A DNA stretch of 64,000 bases, taken from Mycobacterium sp. shizuoka-1 (lineage in GTDB: Bacteria; Actinomycetota; Actinomycetes; Mycobacteriales; Mycobacteriaceae). Shown piece after piece: positions 51,774 to 59,662 of the stretch (position 1 is the stretch's first letter; every line of letters starts with the position of its first letter). Where the stretch lies: contig NZ_BEWG01000082.1 of the NCBI RefSeq assembly GCF_002723835.1, forward strand, positions 1 to 64,000, read 5' to 3'. The position numbers and the translations under genes were made by a program. A model generated the notes under the pieces. That model was given only the letters and a program-made list of their open reading frames with translations, ran no database searches and was not told the origin of the DNA.

Positions 51774-52571
51774 ATGCCACGTGCTCTGAGCAAGCCAGAC
51801 GGTGAGGCACGGTCGGTCATCGATCTCTTCCGACTCGACGGCAGGGTCGCCGTGGTCACCGGCGCTAGTTCCGGGTTGGGTGCCGGTTTCGCTCGTACGC
51901 TCGCGGAGTCCGGGGCCAATGTGGTTCTCGCCGCGCGACGCGTGGACGAGCTGACCCGAACCGCCGGTGCCGTCCGCGAACGCGGTCGAGGGGCACTGGT
52001 GGTCAGCATGGACGTCTGCGATCCGGCGTCCTGCGAGGCGGCAGCAGCTCGAGCTGTCTCGGAGTTCGGTCGGTTGGACATCTTGATCAACAATGCCGGC
52101 ATCAGTGCTGTCGCGCCGGCTTTGCAGCAGAGCGTCTCCGAGTTCCGCCGCGTCATAGACGTCAATCTGGTCGGGGCGTATCAAATGGCGTGCGCGTGCG
52201 CTCGGGTCATGGAGCCCGGGGCCAGCATCGTGAACGTCGCGAGCGTGATGGGATTGTCCGGGTCGCTACTGCCGCAGGCGGCCTACTCGGCGAGCAAGGC
52301 GGGACTGATCGGGCTGACGCGGGATCTCGCGGGTCAATGGACGACTAGACGGGGCATCCGAGTCAATGCCCTCGCGCCAGGATTCATCGAGACCGAAATG
52401 ACCGCCGAACTTACTCCGGAGTGGCGCGAAAGACTCGTCGGCGCCTGTCCCATACCGCGATTCGCCGAACAGCGCGAGATCGACGCCGCGATGCTGTTCC
52501 TGGCCAGCCCCGCTTCCAGCTACATCACCGCAACGACCCTCGTCGTCGACGGCGGCATGACCGGCCACTGA
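51774..52571 (+). CDS. Short-chain dehydrogenase/reductase, 3-oxoacyl/hydroxyacyl type
   Basis: 265 residues from ATG 51774, which follows AGGAGGAG; the upstream GTG 51753 lies before that site and is less likely. 'VAVVTGASSGLGAGFARTLA' (~26-45), 'ILINNAGISAV', the catalytic Ser in 'VNVASVMGL' and 'YSASK' make a complete SDR active site. The end 'YITATTLVVDGGMTGH' is typical. Cotranscribed with fadD, it probably oxidises a beta-hydroxyacyl-CoA. It is convergent with the DUF35 gene 24 bases away. Confidence 0.9.
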   Translation: MPRALSKPDGEARSVIDLFRLDGRVAVVTGASSGLGAGFARTLAESGANVVLAARRVDELTRTAGAVRERGRGALVVSMDVCDPASCEAAAARAVSEFGRLDILINNAGISAVAPALQQSVSEFRRVIDVNLVGAYQMACACARVMEPGASIVNVASVMGLSGSLLPQAAYSASKAGLIGLTRDLAGQWTTRRGIRVNALAPGFIETEMTAELTPEWRERLVGACPIPRFAEQREIDAAMLFLASPASSYITATTLVVDGGMTGH

Positions 52572-52595
52572 AAACGCTGTCGGCGTCGCCCCGAT

Positions 52596-53009
52596 CTAAC
52601 CGGCACCCAGTTCGAACACCGGCACAACCTCGCCGGGTTGATCCTGCGAACCGGTCGAATCGAAGCGGACGTGGACCTTGGCACCGACGGCACACTGCTC
52701 TACGTCACCGTATAGCCGAACGAACAGCCAGGGTCCCTCCGACAGTTCGACGACTGCGCTGACATACGGAACGGCACCGGCCAACAGCGGATGCGGCGCC
52801 TGGTGAACCACTGACCAGCTCATCAATGTCCCGCCACCGGAGGCAATCACTGGTTGCAACGTCACGTCGGGATCACCGGGATCCAACGATGCTTGCGGAG
52901 GCCAGACTCCACCCGACCCATCGGCCTTCAGCTGCAACTCTCCGCGACTCGCTGCATCGTAGAAAGCGGCCGACGAATCGTCGCGCTGCACAGTCGGATA
53001 GCTGTTCAT
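52596..53009 (-). CDS. DUF35 OB-fold protein lacking the zinc-ribbon cysteines
   Basis: 137 residues. 'FYDAASRGELQLKADGSGGV' near residues 16-35 aligns with the rubredoxin-like zinc ribbon of DUF35 proteins, but the four cysteines are replaced; no CxxC is present. The OB fold follows ('GGTLMSWSVVHQAPHPLLAG', 'PYVSAVVELSEGPWLFVRLY'). DUF35 proteins bind thiolase-like Ltp enzymes; in cholesterol degradation ChsH2's DUF35 domain makes the Ltp2 aldolase active. ATG 53009 overlaps the thiolase stop (ATGA), so the pair is coupled. Confidence 0.85.
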   Translation of the reverse strand: MNSYPTVQRDDSSAAFYDAASRGELQLKADGSGGVWPPQASLDPGDPDVTLQPVIASGGGTLMSWSVVHQAPHPLLAGAVPYVSAVVELSEGPWLFVRLYGDVEQCAVGAKVHVRFDSTGSQDQPGEVVPVFELGAG

Positions 53010-54208
53010 GCGGCACTCCGTTCATGCGGGCTCAGCACCAACGTCGAATGATGTTCCAGGATGCCGCCGTTGCCACTGACGATGAGCACGTCGTTGCACG
53101 GTGCCTGTCGATCGCCACCGGCCCCACGGGCCTGGATGATCGCCTCGGACAGTGGGGTGAAACCCCACATGTAGTAGGAGGACAACTGACCGCCGCCCGT
53201 GTTGCAGGCCAACTCCCCGCCCGGAGCCAACCGCCCGTCCGACACGAACTCGCCACCCTCGCCCTTTGCACAGAATCCGTAGTCTTCGAGCGTGACGAGG
53301 ACCGTATAGGTGTAGCAGTCGTACAGCTCCGCGACGTCGACGTCGCTGACGCTGATCCCGGCCATACGCATCGCCTGTGGCCCCGAACGGGCAGCGGGTG
53401 TGACGAGGCCCCACTCGGAACCGGCATGCATTCGCCGTGGCCCGTGCGCCTGCCCATAGCCCCAGACGTGGACCGGTGGCTGGGCCAGCGCAACGGCGCG
53501 TTCCGCCGAGGTGACGACGACCGCGACTGCTCCGTTGCTGACCAGGCAGCAGTCGAGCAGGTGCAGCGGATCGGCGATCCATCGTGACTCTTGGTGGTCG
53601 GCAACGGTGATGGGATTGCGCAGTTGGGCCAGTGGGTTGCGGGCCGCCCAGGACCGTTGCGCCACCGCGATTTCCGCCAGTTGCGTAGAGCTGGTACCGA
53701 ATCGTTCCATGTGCCGCCTCGCACAGAGGGCATAGAGGATGTTTGGGTTGACCGCACCGGACACCAGCGACCACCCGGTGAATCCCGATGCCGGGGTTCC
53801 CTTCTGCCGCTTGTTCGCTGCTCCCAGCCACGATGCGCCCGCAGATTCCTTGGGTTTGAGCGGTGTGTCCGCGAACACGCAGACCACCGTGGAAGCGGCG
53901 CCCTCGGCGATAGCCCTAGCGGCCTGCGCCACCATCACACCCGCGCTGGCACCGAAGGCCTTGATTTCGTTCAGAACGGCCAACTCGTGCAGTCCCAAGA
54001 CGGCCGACAATCCGATCCCGAGGTCATTGGTCACCCCCGGCGACACCAACAAGCCGTCGACGTCGGACAGCTGCAACCCCGCGTCGGCCACCGCATGCAG
54101 CACTGCCTCCGCGGCGAGCCGTGTCGAGGACCGCCCGTACACCTTGCCCATCTCAGTCATACCGAGCCCGACGATTGTCGCGTCCCGCGCACTGACTCCC
54201 ACGTCCAC
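53006..54208 (-). CDS. Ltp-type thiolase-fold protein, probable retro-aldolase
   Basis: About 400 residues from GTG 54208 (GGAAGGG upstream; GTG 54202 has better spacing); the frame to 54364 is not conserved. The start 'RDATIVGLGMTEMGKVYGRS' and 'AEAVLHAVADAGLQLSDVDG' are those of SCP-x/Ltp thiolases. The usual nucleophilic Cys site reads 'IKAFGASAGVMVAQAARAI', without Cys, and the GHP motif reads 'SSYYMWGFTP', so thiolysis is unlikely. 'ELYDCYTYTV' supplies the Tyr expected in Ltp2-like aldolases. With its coupled DUF35 partner it probably cleaves a tertiary-alcohol acyl-CoA by retro-aldol reaction. Confidence 0.87.
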   Translation of the reverse strand: MDVGVSARDATIVGLGMTEMGKVYGRSSTRLAAEAVLHAVADAGLQLSDVDGLLVSPGVTNDLGIGLSAVLGLHELAVLNEIKAFGASAGVMVAQAARAIAEGAASTVVCVFADTPLKPKESAGASWLGAANKRQKGTPASGFTGWSLVSGAVNPNILYALCARRHMERFGTSSTQLAEIAVAQRSWAARNPLAQLRNPITVADHQESRWIADPLHLLDCCLVSNGAVAVVVTSAERAVALAQPPVHVWGYGQAHGPRRMHAGSEWGLVTPAARSGPQAMRMAGISVSDVDVAELYDCYTYTVLVTLEDYGFCAKGEGGEFVSDGRLAPGGELACNTGGGQLSSYYMWGFTPLSEAIIQARGAGGDRQAPCNDVLIVSGNGGILEHHSTLVLSPHERSAA

Positions 54209-54362
54209 ATTCCCTTCCGGGCATCGACCTGTGACTACGCAGTTTATTGCCGACGCCTGACTGAGATCATAATATGCGTTGCCAATGGGGTAGAAGCTGG
54301 CCTTCAGCAGGTCCGGACACAGGTTCCGAGTCCCGTCGCGGCCGACATATAGCATCGACTCC

Positions 54363-54884
54363 ATGACGCGCTACGCGGCGTTCCTGCGCGGTGTCAACGT
54401 CCGGGGAACGACGATGAAGATGGCCGACGTGTCCGCGGCCCTCACCGACGCCGGATTCACCGATGTGCGCACGATCCTGGCCTCCGGCAACGTGGTCCTC
54501 GAATCGCCGCAATCTTCAGCGAAAGCTCGCGCCACCGCCGAAGCGGCGCTGCGGGAGCGATTCGGCTACGACGCCTGGGTCCTGGTGTACGACCTGGAGA
54601 CCGTGCGAAAGATCGCGCAGGATTACCCGTTCGAGCCCGAGGTCGAGGGCCATCATTCGTACGTGACGTTCGTCAGCGATCCCGCGATGCTCGACGAGCT
54701 TGCCGCGCTGGCCGAGGATGCCGGGCCGGACGAGAAGATCGCCCGCGGCGACGGCGTCCTGTACTGGCAGGTGCCCAAGGCGTCCACGCTGGACTCGACG
54801 ATCGGCAAGACGATGGGCAAGAAGCGCTACAAATCCTCGACCACCACCCGTAATCTGCGCACGCTGGTAAAGGTGGTGGGGTGA
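54363..54884 (+). CDS. DUF1697 family protein
   Basis: 173 residues. 'YAAFLRGVNVRGTTMKMADV' at the N-terminus, 'FTDVRTILASGNVVLESP' and 'WQVPKASTLDSTIGKTMGKK' are the DUF1697 pattern. The fold is two ferredoxin-like halves; no enzymatic role is established. It has no strong ribosome-binding site, and a TATAGCAT-like -10 lies ~15 bases before ATG 54363, so the message may be leaderless. It overlaps the following methyltransferase (GTGA). I believe it corresponds to the M. tuberculosis Rv1154c position. Confidence 0.85.
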   Translation: MTRYAAFLRGVNVRGTTMKMADVSAALTDAGFTDVRTILASGNVVLESPQSSAKARATAEAALRERFGYDAWVLVYDLETVRKIAQDYPFEPEVEGHHSYVTFVSDPAMLDELAALAEDAGPDEKIARGDGVLYWQVPKASTLDSTIGKTMGKKRYKSSTTTRNLRTLVKVVG

Positions 54885-55708
54885 ACAGCCCCAAGATCAA
54901 TGCCAGCCAGCTCGGTGGCGTCTCGGAGACCGCGCTGCTGACCCTCAACGGCCGCGCCCACCAGGCCGGGCTCCCCGGTGCGATCCTGCACGACCCGATG
55001 GCCATCACCCTGCGCGACGCCATCGATTTCGACTTCGACAAGTTCGGCCGCAAGGGCCAGGAGATGGCCCTTCGGTCGCTGGCCGTCGACGGCTGCGCAG
55101 TCGCCTATCTCAGAGCCCACCCCAAGGCCACCGTCGTCGCGCTGGCCGAGGGTTTCCAGACCAGCTTCTGGCGGGTGTCCGACGCCGTGTCCGATCCGCA
55201 GTTCCGGTGGGTGTCGGTGGACCTGCCGCCGGTGATCGAGCTGCGTGAGCGCCTGCTGCCGGCCTCCCCGCGTATCACCGCACTGGCCCAGTCGGCCTTG
55301 GACTACAGCTGGATGGACCAGGTGGACGGCAGCGACGGTGTGTTCATCACCGCCGAAGGTCTACTGATGTACCTGCAGCCGGGCGACGCGATGGGCCTGA
55401 TCGTCGAGTGCGCCAAGCGTTTTCCCGGTGGTCAGATGTTCTTCGACCTGCCGCCGGTGTTGGTCAAGAAGCTCGCCCCGAAAGGGTTGCGGTCCTCGCG
55501 GCACTACCGGGTGCCGCCCATGCCGTTCAGCCTCACCCACGACGAGCTGGCCGACCTGGCGAACACGGTGCCGGGAATCAAAGCCGTCCACGACATCCCG
55601 ATGCCGCCCGGCCGCGGATTCTTCTTCCAGAAGGTGTTCCCGGCGATCTGGGCCTTGCACCCGGCCCGCAACCTGCGTGGCTCCTACACCCTGCTGGAGT
55701 TCGGCTGA
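54881..55708 (+). CDS. Class I SAM-dependent methyltransferase, LCM/TcmP-type (Omt, Rv1153c-like)
   Basis: 275 residues, the same length I recall for Rv1153c (omt). 'AVAYLRAHPKATVVALAEGF' (~73-92) replaces the usual glycine-rich SAM loop, and 'FRWVSVDLPPVIELRERLLP' and 'GVFITAEGLLMYL' are the LCM/TcmP signatures. It probably methylates a hydroxyl or carboxyl of a small molecule. GTG 54881 overlaps the DUF1697 stop. The gene is convergent with the GntR regulator and belongs to the backbone right of the island. Confidence 0.85.
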   Translation: MNSPKINASQLGGVSETALLTLNGRAHQAGLPGAILHDPMAITLRDAIDFDFDKFGRKGQEMALRSLAVDGCAVAYLRAHPKATVVALAEGFQTSFWRVSDAVSDPQFRWVSVDLPPVIELRERLLPASPRITALAQSALDYSWMDQVDGSDGVFITAEGLLMYLQPGDAMGLIVECAKRFPGGQMFFDLPPVLVKKLAPKGLRSSRHYRVPPMPFSLTHDELADLANTVPGIKAVHDIPMPPGRGFFFQKVFPAIWALHPARNLRGSYTLLEFG

Positions 55709-55712
55709 GGCC

Positions 55713-56078
55713 TCAACCGAACGCGGAGTCCAGATACCGCAGCGCGGCGTGCTTGTCGAGCCCGAGCGAACGAGCAGCTTCCACGTAGGCGCTGGCGGCG
55801 GCGGCCATCGCGGCGTCGGCCGGGTCCGCCCGCGCCACGAATGTGCCGAAGCGGCCCCGGGTTTCGACGATTCCGGCGGTTTCCAGCTCCCGATACGCCC
55901 GCGCCACGGTGTTGACCGCCAGACCCAATTCGCCGGCGAGCTCGCGCACCGTCGGCAGCCGGGTCCCCGGCGGCAGCGTCCCATCGCGGATACCCGCGAT
56001 GACGTGTGTTCTCAGCTGATCGAACAATGGACGCCCCGCCCCTGCGTCCAAGCGCAGTCCAAGCCCCAACTCCGACAC
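55713..56078 (-). CDS. GntR family regulator, YtrA/YhcF type (Rv1152-like)
   Basis: 121 residues from GTG 56078, the length I recall for Rv1152. The winged HTH is 'RPLFDQLRTHVIAGIRDGTL' with 'RLPTVRELAGELGLAVNTVA' (~41-60) and 'AYRELETAGIVETRGRFGTF'. No large effector domain follows, only a short helical tail ('AALRYLDSAFG'). YtrA-type regulators usually control ABC transporters or nearby genes. It is divergent from the Sir2 gene with a ~37-base gap. Confidence 0.9.
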   Translation of the reverse strand: MSELGLGLRLDAGAGRPLFDQLRTHVIAGIRDGTLPPGTRLPTVRELAGELGLAVNTVARAYRELETAGIVETRGRFGTFVARADPADAAMAAAASAYVEAARSLGLDKHAALRYLDSAFG

Positions 56079-56115
56079 CTGCTCAGTATCGCGTAGACCG
56101 GCTATTTTGGGGGAT

Positions 56116-56832
56116 GTGCGTATCGCGGTGCTGAGCGGGGCGGGGATCTCCGCCGAGAGTGGGGTGCCGACGTTTCGCGACGACGAGACCGGTCTGTGGG
56201 CCAAGTACGACCCCTATGAGCTGTCCAGCACCGAAGGCTGGCAGAGCCATCCGGAACGGGTGTGGGCCTGGTATCTGTGGCGGCACCACCTGGTCGGTCG
56301 CGTCGAGCCCAACGACGGTCACCGCGCGGTCGCGGCCTGGCAGGACTATGCCGACGTCACCGTGATCACCCAGAACGTCGACGATCTACACGAGCGCGCC
56401 GGCAGTAGGCCGGTACATCATCTGCACGGCAGCCTGTTCGAGTTCTGGTGTGACACCTGCGGATCTCGCTATCACGCGCCGCTTCCGGACATGCCGGAAC
56501 CGGAACTGGAGAAGATGCCGCCCCAGTGCGAATGCGGCGGCCTGATTCGCCCCGGCATCGTGTGGTTCGGCGAACAGCTGCCCGACGAACCCTGGCAGGC
56601 AGCCGTCGAGGCGGTGGCCACCGCCGACGTCCTGGTCGTGGTCGGCACCTCCGGGATCGTGTATCCGGCGGCCGGGCTGCCCGACGTGGCGCTGGCCCGC
56701 GGGGTGATCGTGGTGGAGGTCAACCCCGAGCCGACCCCGCTGTCCGACAACGCGACCGTGTCGATCCGCGAGTCGGCGAGCACCGCCTTGCCGCGGCTGT
56801 TGCAGCAGTTGCCCGAACTCCTGGGGAGCTAG
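56116..56832 (+). CDS. Sir2-family NAD-dependent protein deacylase (Rv1151c-like)
   Basis: 238 residues from GTG 56116, which follows a GGGGG run; the frame begins at TTG 56107. 'LSGAGISAESGVPTFRDDET' (~6-25) binds NAD, 'TQNVDDLHERAG' (~90-101) and 'HHLHGSLFEFWCDTC' hold the catalytic His, and Cys pairs 'CDTC' and 'CECGG' bind zinc. 'VVVGTSGIVYPAAGLP' closes the cofactor site. The Tyr/Arg pair of class III sirtuins (desuccinylase type) is seen in 'YDPYELSSTEGWQSHPERVW', so it may remove succinyl as well as acetyl groups. Confidence 0.92.
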   Translation: MRIAVLSGAGISAESGVPTFRDDETGLWAKYDPYELSSTEGWQSHPERVWAWYLWRHHLVGRVEPNDGHRAVAAWQDYADVTVITQNVDDLHERAGSRPVHHLHGSLFEFWCDTCGSRYHAPLPDMPEPELEKMPPQCECGGLIRPGIVWFGEQLPDEPWQAAVEAVATADVLVVVGTSGIVYPAAGLPDVALARGVIVVEVNPEPTPLSDNATVSIRESASTALPRLLQQLPELLGS

Positions 56833-57464
56833 GCCGACTTACTTGCCCGGCCCAACGCGACTTCCTGCACCGGCAGCGGCACCCAAGCCGGGAAGGTTGC
56901 CGCATGCCGTGCGGTGTCGATGACGAATCCCGCGCCGGCGATCGAGCGTTCCGTCTGGCGGTGGGTGTGGCAGTTTCCGGCCGTCCGCGGCCAGATGGTG
57001 GCGTCGGCCAGCCGCTGCAACCCGCCCCGCCAGCCTCCGGTCGCGATGTGCTCGAAGTAGCGCAGCTCACCGCCCGGCTTCAGCAGCGCGTGCAGTTGCC
57101 GCAGCACGCCGTCCGGGTCGGCCACCGAGCAGAGCACCAGCGAGCACACCACCGCGTCGAACGGCTCGGTCCCGGGCATGGTCTCGATGGTCGAGGAGAT
57201 CACCGTGACCGGAACCGGCGCCGCCGCCGCGGCCTGCTCGGCCAGCGGCGCCAGCCGAGTCTCCGGCTCCAGGGCGACGACCTCGGTCACCGAATCGGGG
57301 TAGAAGGCGAAGTTGGTCCCGGTGCCCGCCCCGACCTCGAGGACGCGCCCGGTGAGGCCGGCGAGATTGTCGCGCCGAAGCTCGCGCATCGGGCCGGACT
57401 CGTGGGCGGACATCACCGTCCAGAGACGAGCGAAGAACGGGTGGTCGAAAGTCTGTGGCGCCAT
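56829..57464 (-). CDS. Class I SAM-dependent methyltransferase (UbiE/Methyltransf_11 type)
   Basis: 211 residues from ATG 57464. The SAM loop is 'GRVLEVGAGTGTNFAFYPD' (~39-57), followed by 'VVALEPETRL' and 'FDAVVCSLVLCSVADPDGVL' (~102-121), the usual motif II/III. The C-terminal part has 'CHTHRQTERSIAGAGF'. The substrate cannot be predicted; small relatives are often called phospholipid or menaquinone-like methyltransferases. It is convergent with the sirtuin gene (4-base overlap). Confidence 0.85.
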   Translation of the reverse strand: MAPQTFDHPFFARLWTVMSAHESGPMRELRRDNLAGLTGRVLEVGAGTGTNFAFYPDSVTEVVALEPETRLAPLAEQAAAAAPVPVTVISSTIETMPGTEPFDAVVCSLVLCSVADPDGVLRQLHALLKPGGELRYFEHIATGGWRGGLQRLADATIWPRTAGNCHTHRQTERSIAGAGFVIDTARHAATFPAWVPLPVQEVALGRASKSA

Positions 57465-57575
57465 GTCTGAAGGTGTCCTTCCTGCTGGGCCCCACCCTAG
57501 TCGCGGGGGATTTCTGGCCTCGGGTGTGACCAACCTGACTCGCCAGTAACCAGCTACCTGACTCGGGAGTAACAA

Positions 57576-57770
57576 TTGCCATGGTTTTCCGAATCGTGGC
57601 TCAAAGATTCCTTAATGGAGACCCATAGAGTCCTGTGCATGTGGATCGACGACACCAATGCCGATGTCATCAAGATCGATTTCGATGAGCTCTACCACGG
57701 CGATTTTCTCGTGGAGGGCGATACCTCGGAGCAGTTCGAGGATCTCCCCCCGCTCGCTAACGCCAGCTGA
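57576..57770 (+). CDS. Small acidic hypothetical protein
   Basis: 64 residues (51 if ATG 57615 is used). The sequence has many Asp/Glu ('IDDTNADVIKIDFDELYHG', 'EGDTSEQFEDLPP') and no membrane helix. It resembles nothing I know. A GGGAG lies 12 bases before ATG 57576. A strong hairpin at 57840-57865 follows and could be its terminator, which slightly favours a real gene. Confidence 0.4.
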   Translation: MPWFSESWLKDSLMETHRVLCMWIDDTNADVIKIDFDELYHGDFLVEGDTSEQFEDLPPLANAS

Positions 57771-57839
57771 GCCAAGCGCCAAACGGCGCCGTCACCGCTG
57801 ACCTGCGGTGAGGCGCCATTCGGGGCTTCGATACGGACA

Positions 57840-57865
57840 GTGCCCGCCTGCGTTCAGGCGGGCAC
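57840..57865 (+). terminator. Strong hairpin between convergent genes, overlapping the NMO stop codon
   Basis: GTGCCCGCCTG (57840-57850), loop CGTT, CAGGCGGGCAC (57855-57865): a perfect 11-bp stem, followed by TTTCG on the plus strand. It can end transcription of the small gene at 57576. The stop codon of the minus-strand nitronate monooxygenase (57854-57856) and its last codons lie within the same hairpin. Confidence 0.65.
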
Positions 57866-58855
57866 TTTCGCGTCTGTACCGACCTTGACCATGCCGGCCA
57901 GCCGGCCGGTGATGATGTCCTCGGCTTCGCCGACGATCCGGCCGATCAACTCCGCCACGGTCGGGATGTCGTGGATCAGGCCCATCACCGTGCCGACGGT
58001 CCAGATACCGGCGTCGACATCGCCCTCGTCGAACACCCGCCGCCCGCGCACGCCGGCGACCAGGTCCTTGACGTCCTCGAACTGTCCGCCGTCCTTGAGG
58101 ATCTGCACGACCTCGCGGGAGACCGCGTTGGAGGCCACCCGCGCGGTGTTGTGCAGGCTGCGGAAGATCAGCTCGGTCCCGCGTTCGTCGCCGGCGACGA
58201 TCGCTTCTTTGACGTTCTGGTGGATGCAGGACTCGACCGTGCACATGAACCGGGTGCCCATGTTGATGCCGTCGGCACCCAGCGCCAGCGCCGCCACCAG
58301 ACCGCGGGCGTCGCCGAAGCCGCCGGAGGCGATCATCGGGATCTCGATCTCACGGGCCGCCGCCGGGATCAACACCAGACCGGGGACGTCGTCCTCGCCG
58401 GGATGCCCGGCGCATTCGAATCCGTCGATGCTGATGCCGTCCACCCCCAGGGTCTGTGCCTTGACCGCGTGCCGCACCGAGGTGCACTTGTGCAACACCT
58501 TGATGCCGTTGTCGTGGAACATCGGCAGATGCGGCGCCGGGTTGGACCCAGCGGTCTCGACGATCTTGATGCCCGCGTCGACGATCACCTGCCGGTACTC
58601 GTCGTAGGGCGGCGGGTTGATCGCCGGCAGGATCGTCAGGTTCACGCCGAACGGCTTGTCGGTCATGTCACGGGTGCGGGCGATCTCATTGGCCAGGTCC
58701 GCCGGGGTCGGCTGGGTCAACGCCGTGATGAAGCCCAAACCACCCGCATTGGCAACGGCCGCAACGAGTTCCGCGCGTCCCACCCACTGCATGCCGCCCT
58801 GGGCGATCGGGTGCTCCACACCGAAGACCTCGGTGAACTTGGTAACCAGAGTCAT
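57854..58855 (-). CDS. Nitronate monooxygenase family FMN protein
   Basis: 333 residues. 'HPIAQGGMQWVGRAELVAAV' (~15-34), 'ANAGGLGFITAL', 'FGVNLTILP' and 'GFECAGHPGEDD' (catalytic-site His) with 'IASGGFGDARGLVAALALGA' (~178-197) form the FMN-binding TIM barrel of the NMO/2-nitropropane dioxygenase class. Mycobacterial members next to lipid genes may act on other substrates. ATG 58855 lies 8 bases from the upstream SDR stop, so it is probably the distal gene of a mcr-SDR-NMO unit. Confidence 0.9.
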   Translation of the reverse strand: MTLVTKFTEVFGVEHPIAQGGMQWVGRAELVAAVANAGGLGFITALTQPTPADLANEIARTRDMTDKPFGVNLTILPAINPPPYDEYRQVIVDAGIKIVETAGSNPAPHLPMFHDNGIKVLHKCTSVRHAVKAQTLGVDGISIDGFECAGHPGEDDVPGLVLIPAAAREIEIPMIASGGFGDARGLVAALALGADGINMGTRFMCTVESCIHQNVKEAIVAGDERGTELIFRSLHNTARVASNAVSREVVQILKDGGQFEDVKDLVAGVRGRRVFDEGDVDAGIWTVGTVMGLIHDIPTVAELIGRIVGEAEDIITGRLAGMVKVGTDAKVPA

Positions 58856-58863
58856 GTCGGTCC

Positions 58864-59616
58864 CTACCGCGGAGCCATCCGGATCGCGCCGTCGAGGCGG
58901 ATCACTTCACCGTTGAGCATCGGGTTCTCCACGATGTGCACGGCCAGCGCGCCGTACTCGTCGGGATCGCCGAGGCGGGCCGGGTGCGGGACCTGCGCAC
59001 CGAGCGATTTCTGCGCCTCTTCGGGCAGCGAACCCAGCAGCGGGGTCTTGAACAGGCCAGGCGCGATCGTCACGACGCGGATCAGGCTGCGCGACAGGTC
59101 GCGGGCGATCGGCAGGGTCATCCCGACCACGCCGCCCTTGGAGGCCGAGTAGGCGGCCTGGCCGATCTGGCCGTCGAACGCGGCGACCGAGGCGGTGTTG
59201 ATGATGACGCCGCGCTCCTCGCCGACCGGGTCGGTCTTGGCGATGCGCTCCGCGGCCAGCCGCAGCACGTTGAACGTGCCGATCAGGTTGACCTCGACGA
59301 CCTTGCGGAAACCGTCCAGCGGGAACGGGCCGTCCTTGCCGAGCGTCTTGATCGCGTTGCCGATGCCCGCGCAGTTGACGTTGATGCGCACCGGCCCGAG
59401 GGACTCGGCGACGTCGAGAGCCTTGGTCACGGCCTCCTCGTCGGTGACGTTGGCGGCGACGAACTTGGCCCGATCGCCCAGTCCGGCCACGACGTCCTCA
59501 CCCTTGAGGTCGATGACGACCACCGAAGCACCCGCATCGAGCAGTCGCTTGGTGGTGGCCAGGCCCAGGCCGGAGGCACCGCCGGTGACGACGGCTACGG
59601 CGTCCTTGATCTCCAC
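58864..59616 (-). CDS. Short-chain dehydrogenase, 3-hydroxyacyl-CoA dehydrogenase type 2-like (Rv1144-like)
   Basis: 250 residues. 'VAVVTGGASGLGLATTKRLL' (~8-27), 'NCAGIGNAIKTLGKDG', catalytic Ser in 'INTASVAAFDGQIGQAAYS' and 'YSASK', and the end 'GEVIRLDGAIRMAPR'. It matches what I recall of M. tuberculosis Rv1144, and the family includes human HSD10. It oxidises hydroxyacyl-CoAs in branched-chain lipid degradation. It lies 46 bases downstream of mcr and upstream of the NMO gene on the same strand. Confidence 0.92.
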   Translation of the reverse strand: MEIKDAVAVVTGGASGLGLATTKRLLDAGASVVVIDLKGEDVVAGLGDRAKFVAANVTDEEAVTKALDVAESLGPVRINVNCAGIGNAIKTLGKDGPFPLDGFRKVVEVNLIGTFNVLRLAAERIAKTDPVGEERGVIINTASVAAFDGQIGQAAYSASKGGVVGMTLPIARDLSRSLIRVVTIAPGLFKTPLLGSLPEEAQKSLGAQVPHPARLGDPDEYGALAVHIVENPMLNGEVIRLDGAIRMAPR

Positions 59617-59662
59617 GAATGGGTTTCCTTTCGATTAACTCGACCTACTGGTTGGTTGGGGA

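Noticed and set aside
54322..54337. GGTTCCGAGTCCCGTC, which resembles the T-arm end of a tRNA and could mark an attachment site at the right island boundary
   Set aside because: The T-loop has an extra base, no acceptor stem or rest of a tRNA can be folded, and the left boundary has no matching repeat.
57971..59152. A 393-codon plus-strand frame opposite the nitronate monooxygenase and SDR
   Set aside because: The opposite strand has complete, conserved enzymes; the plus-strand translation looks random.
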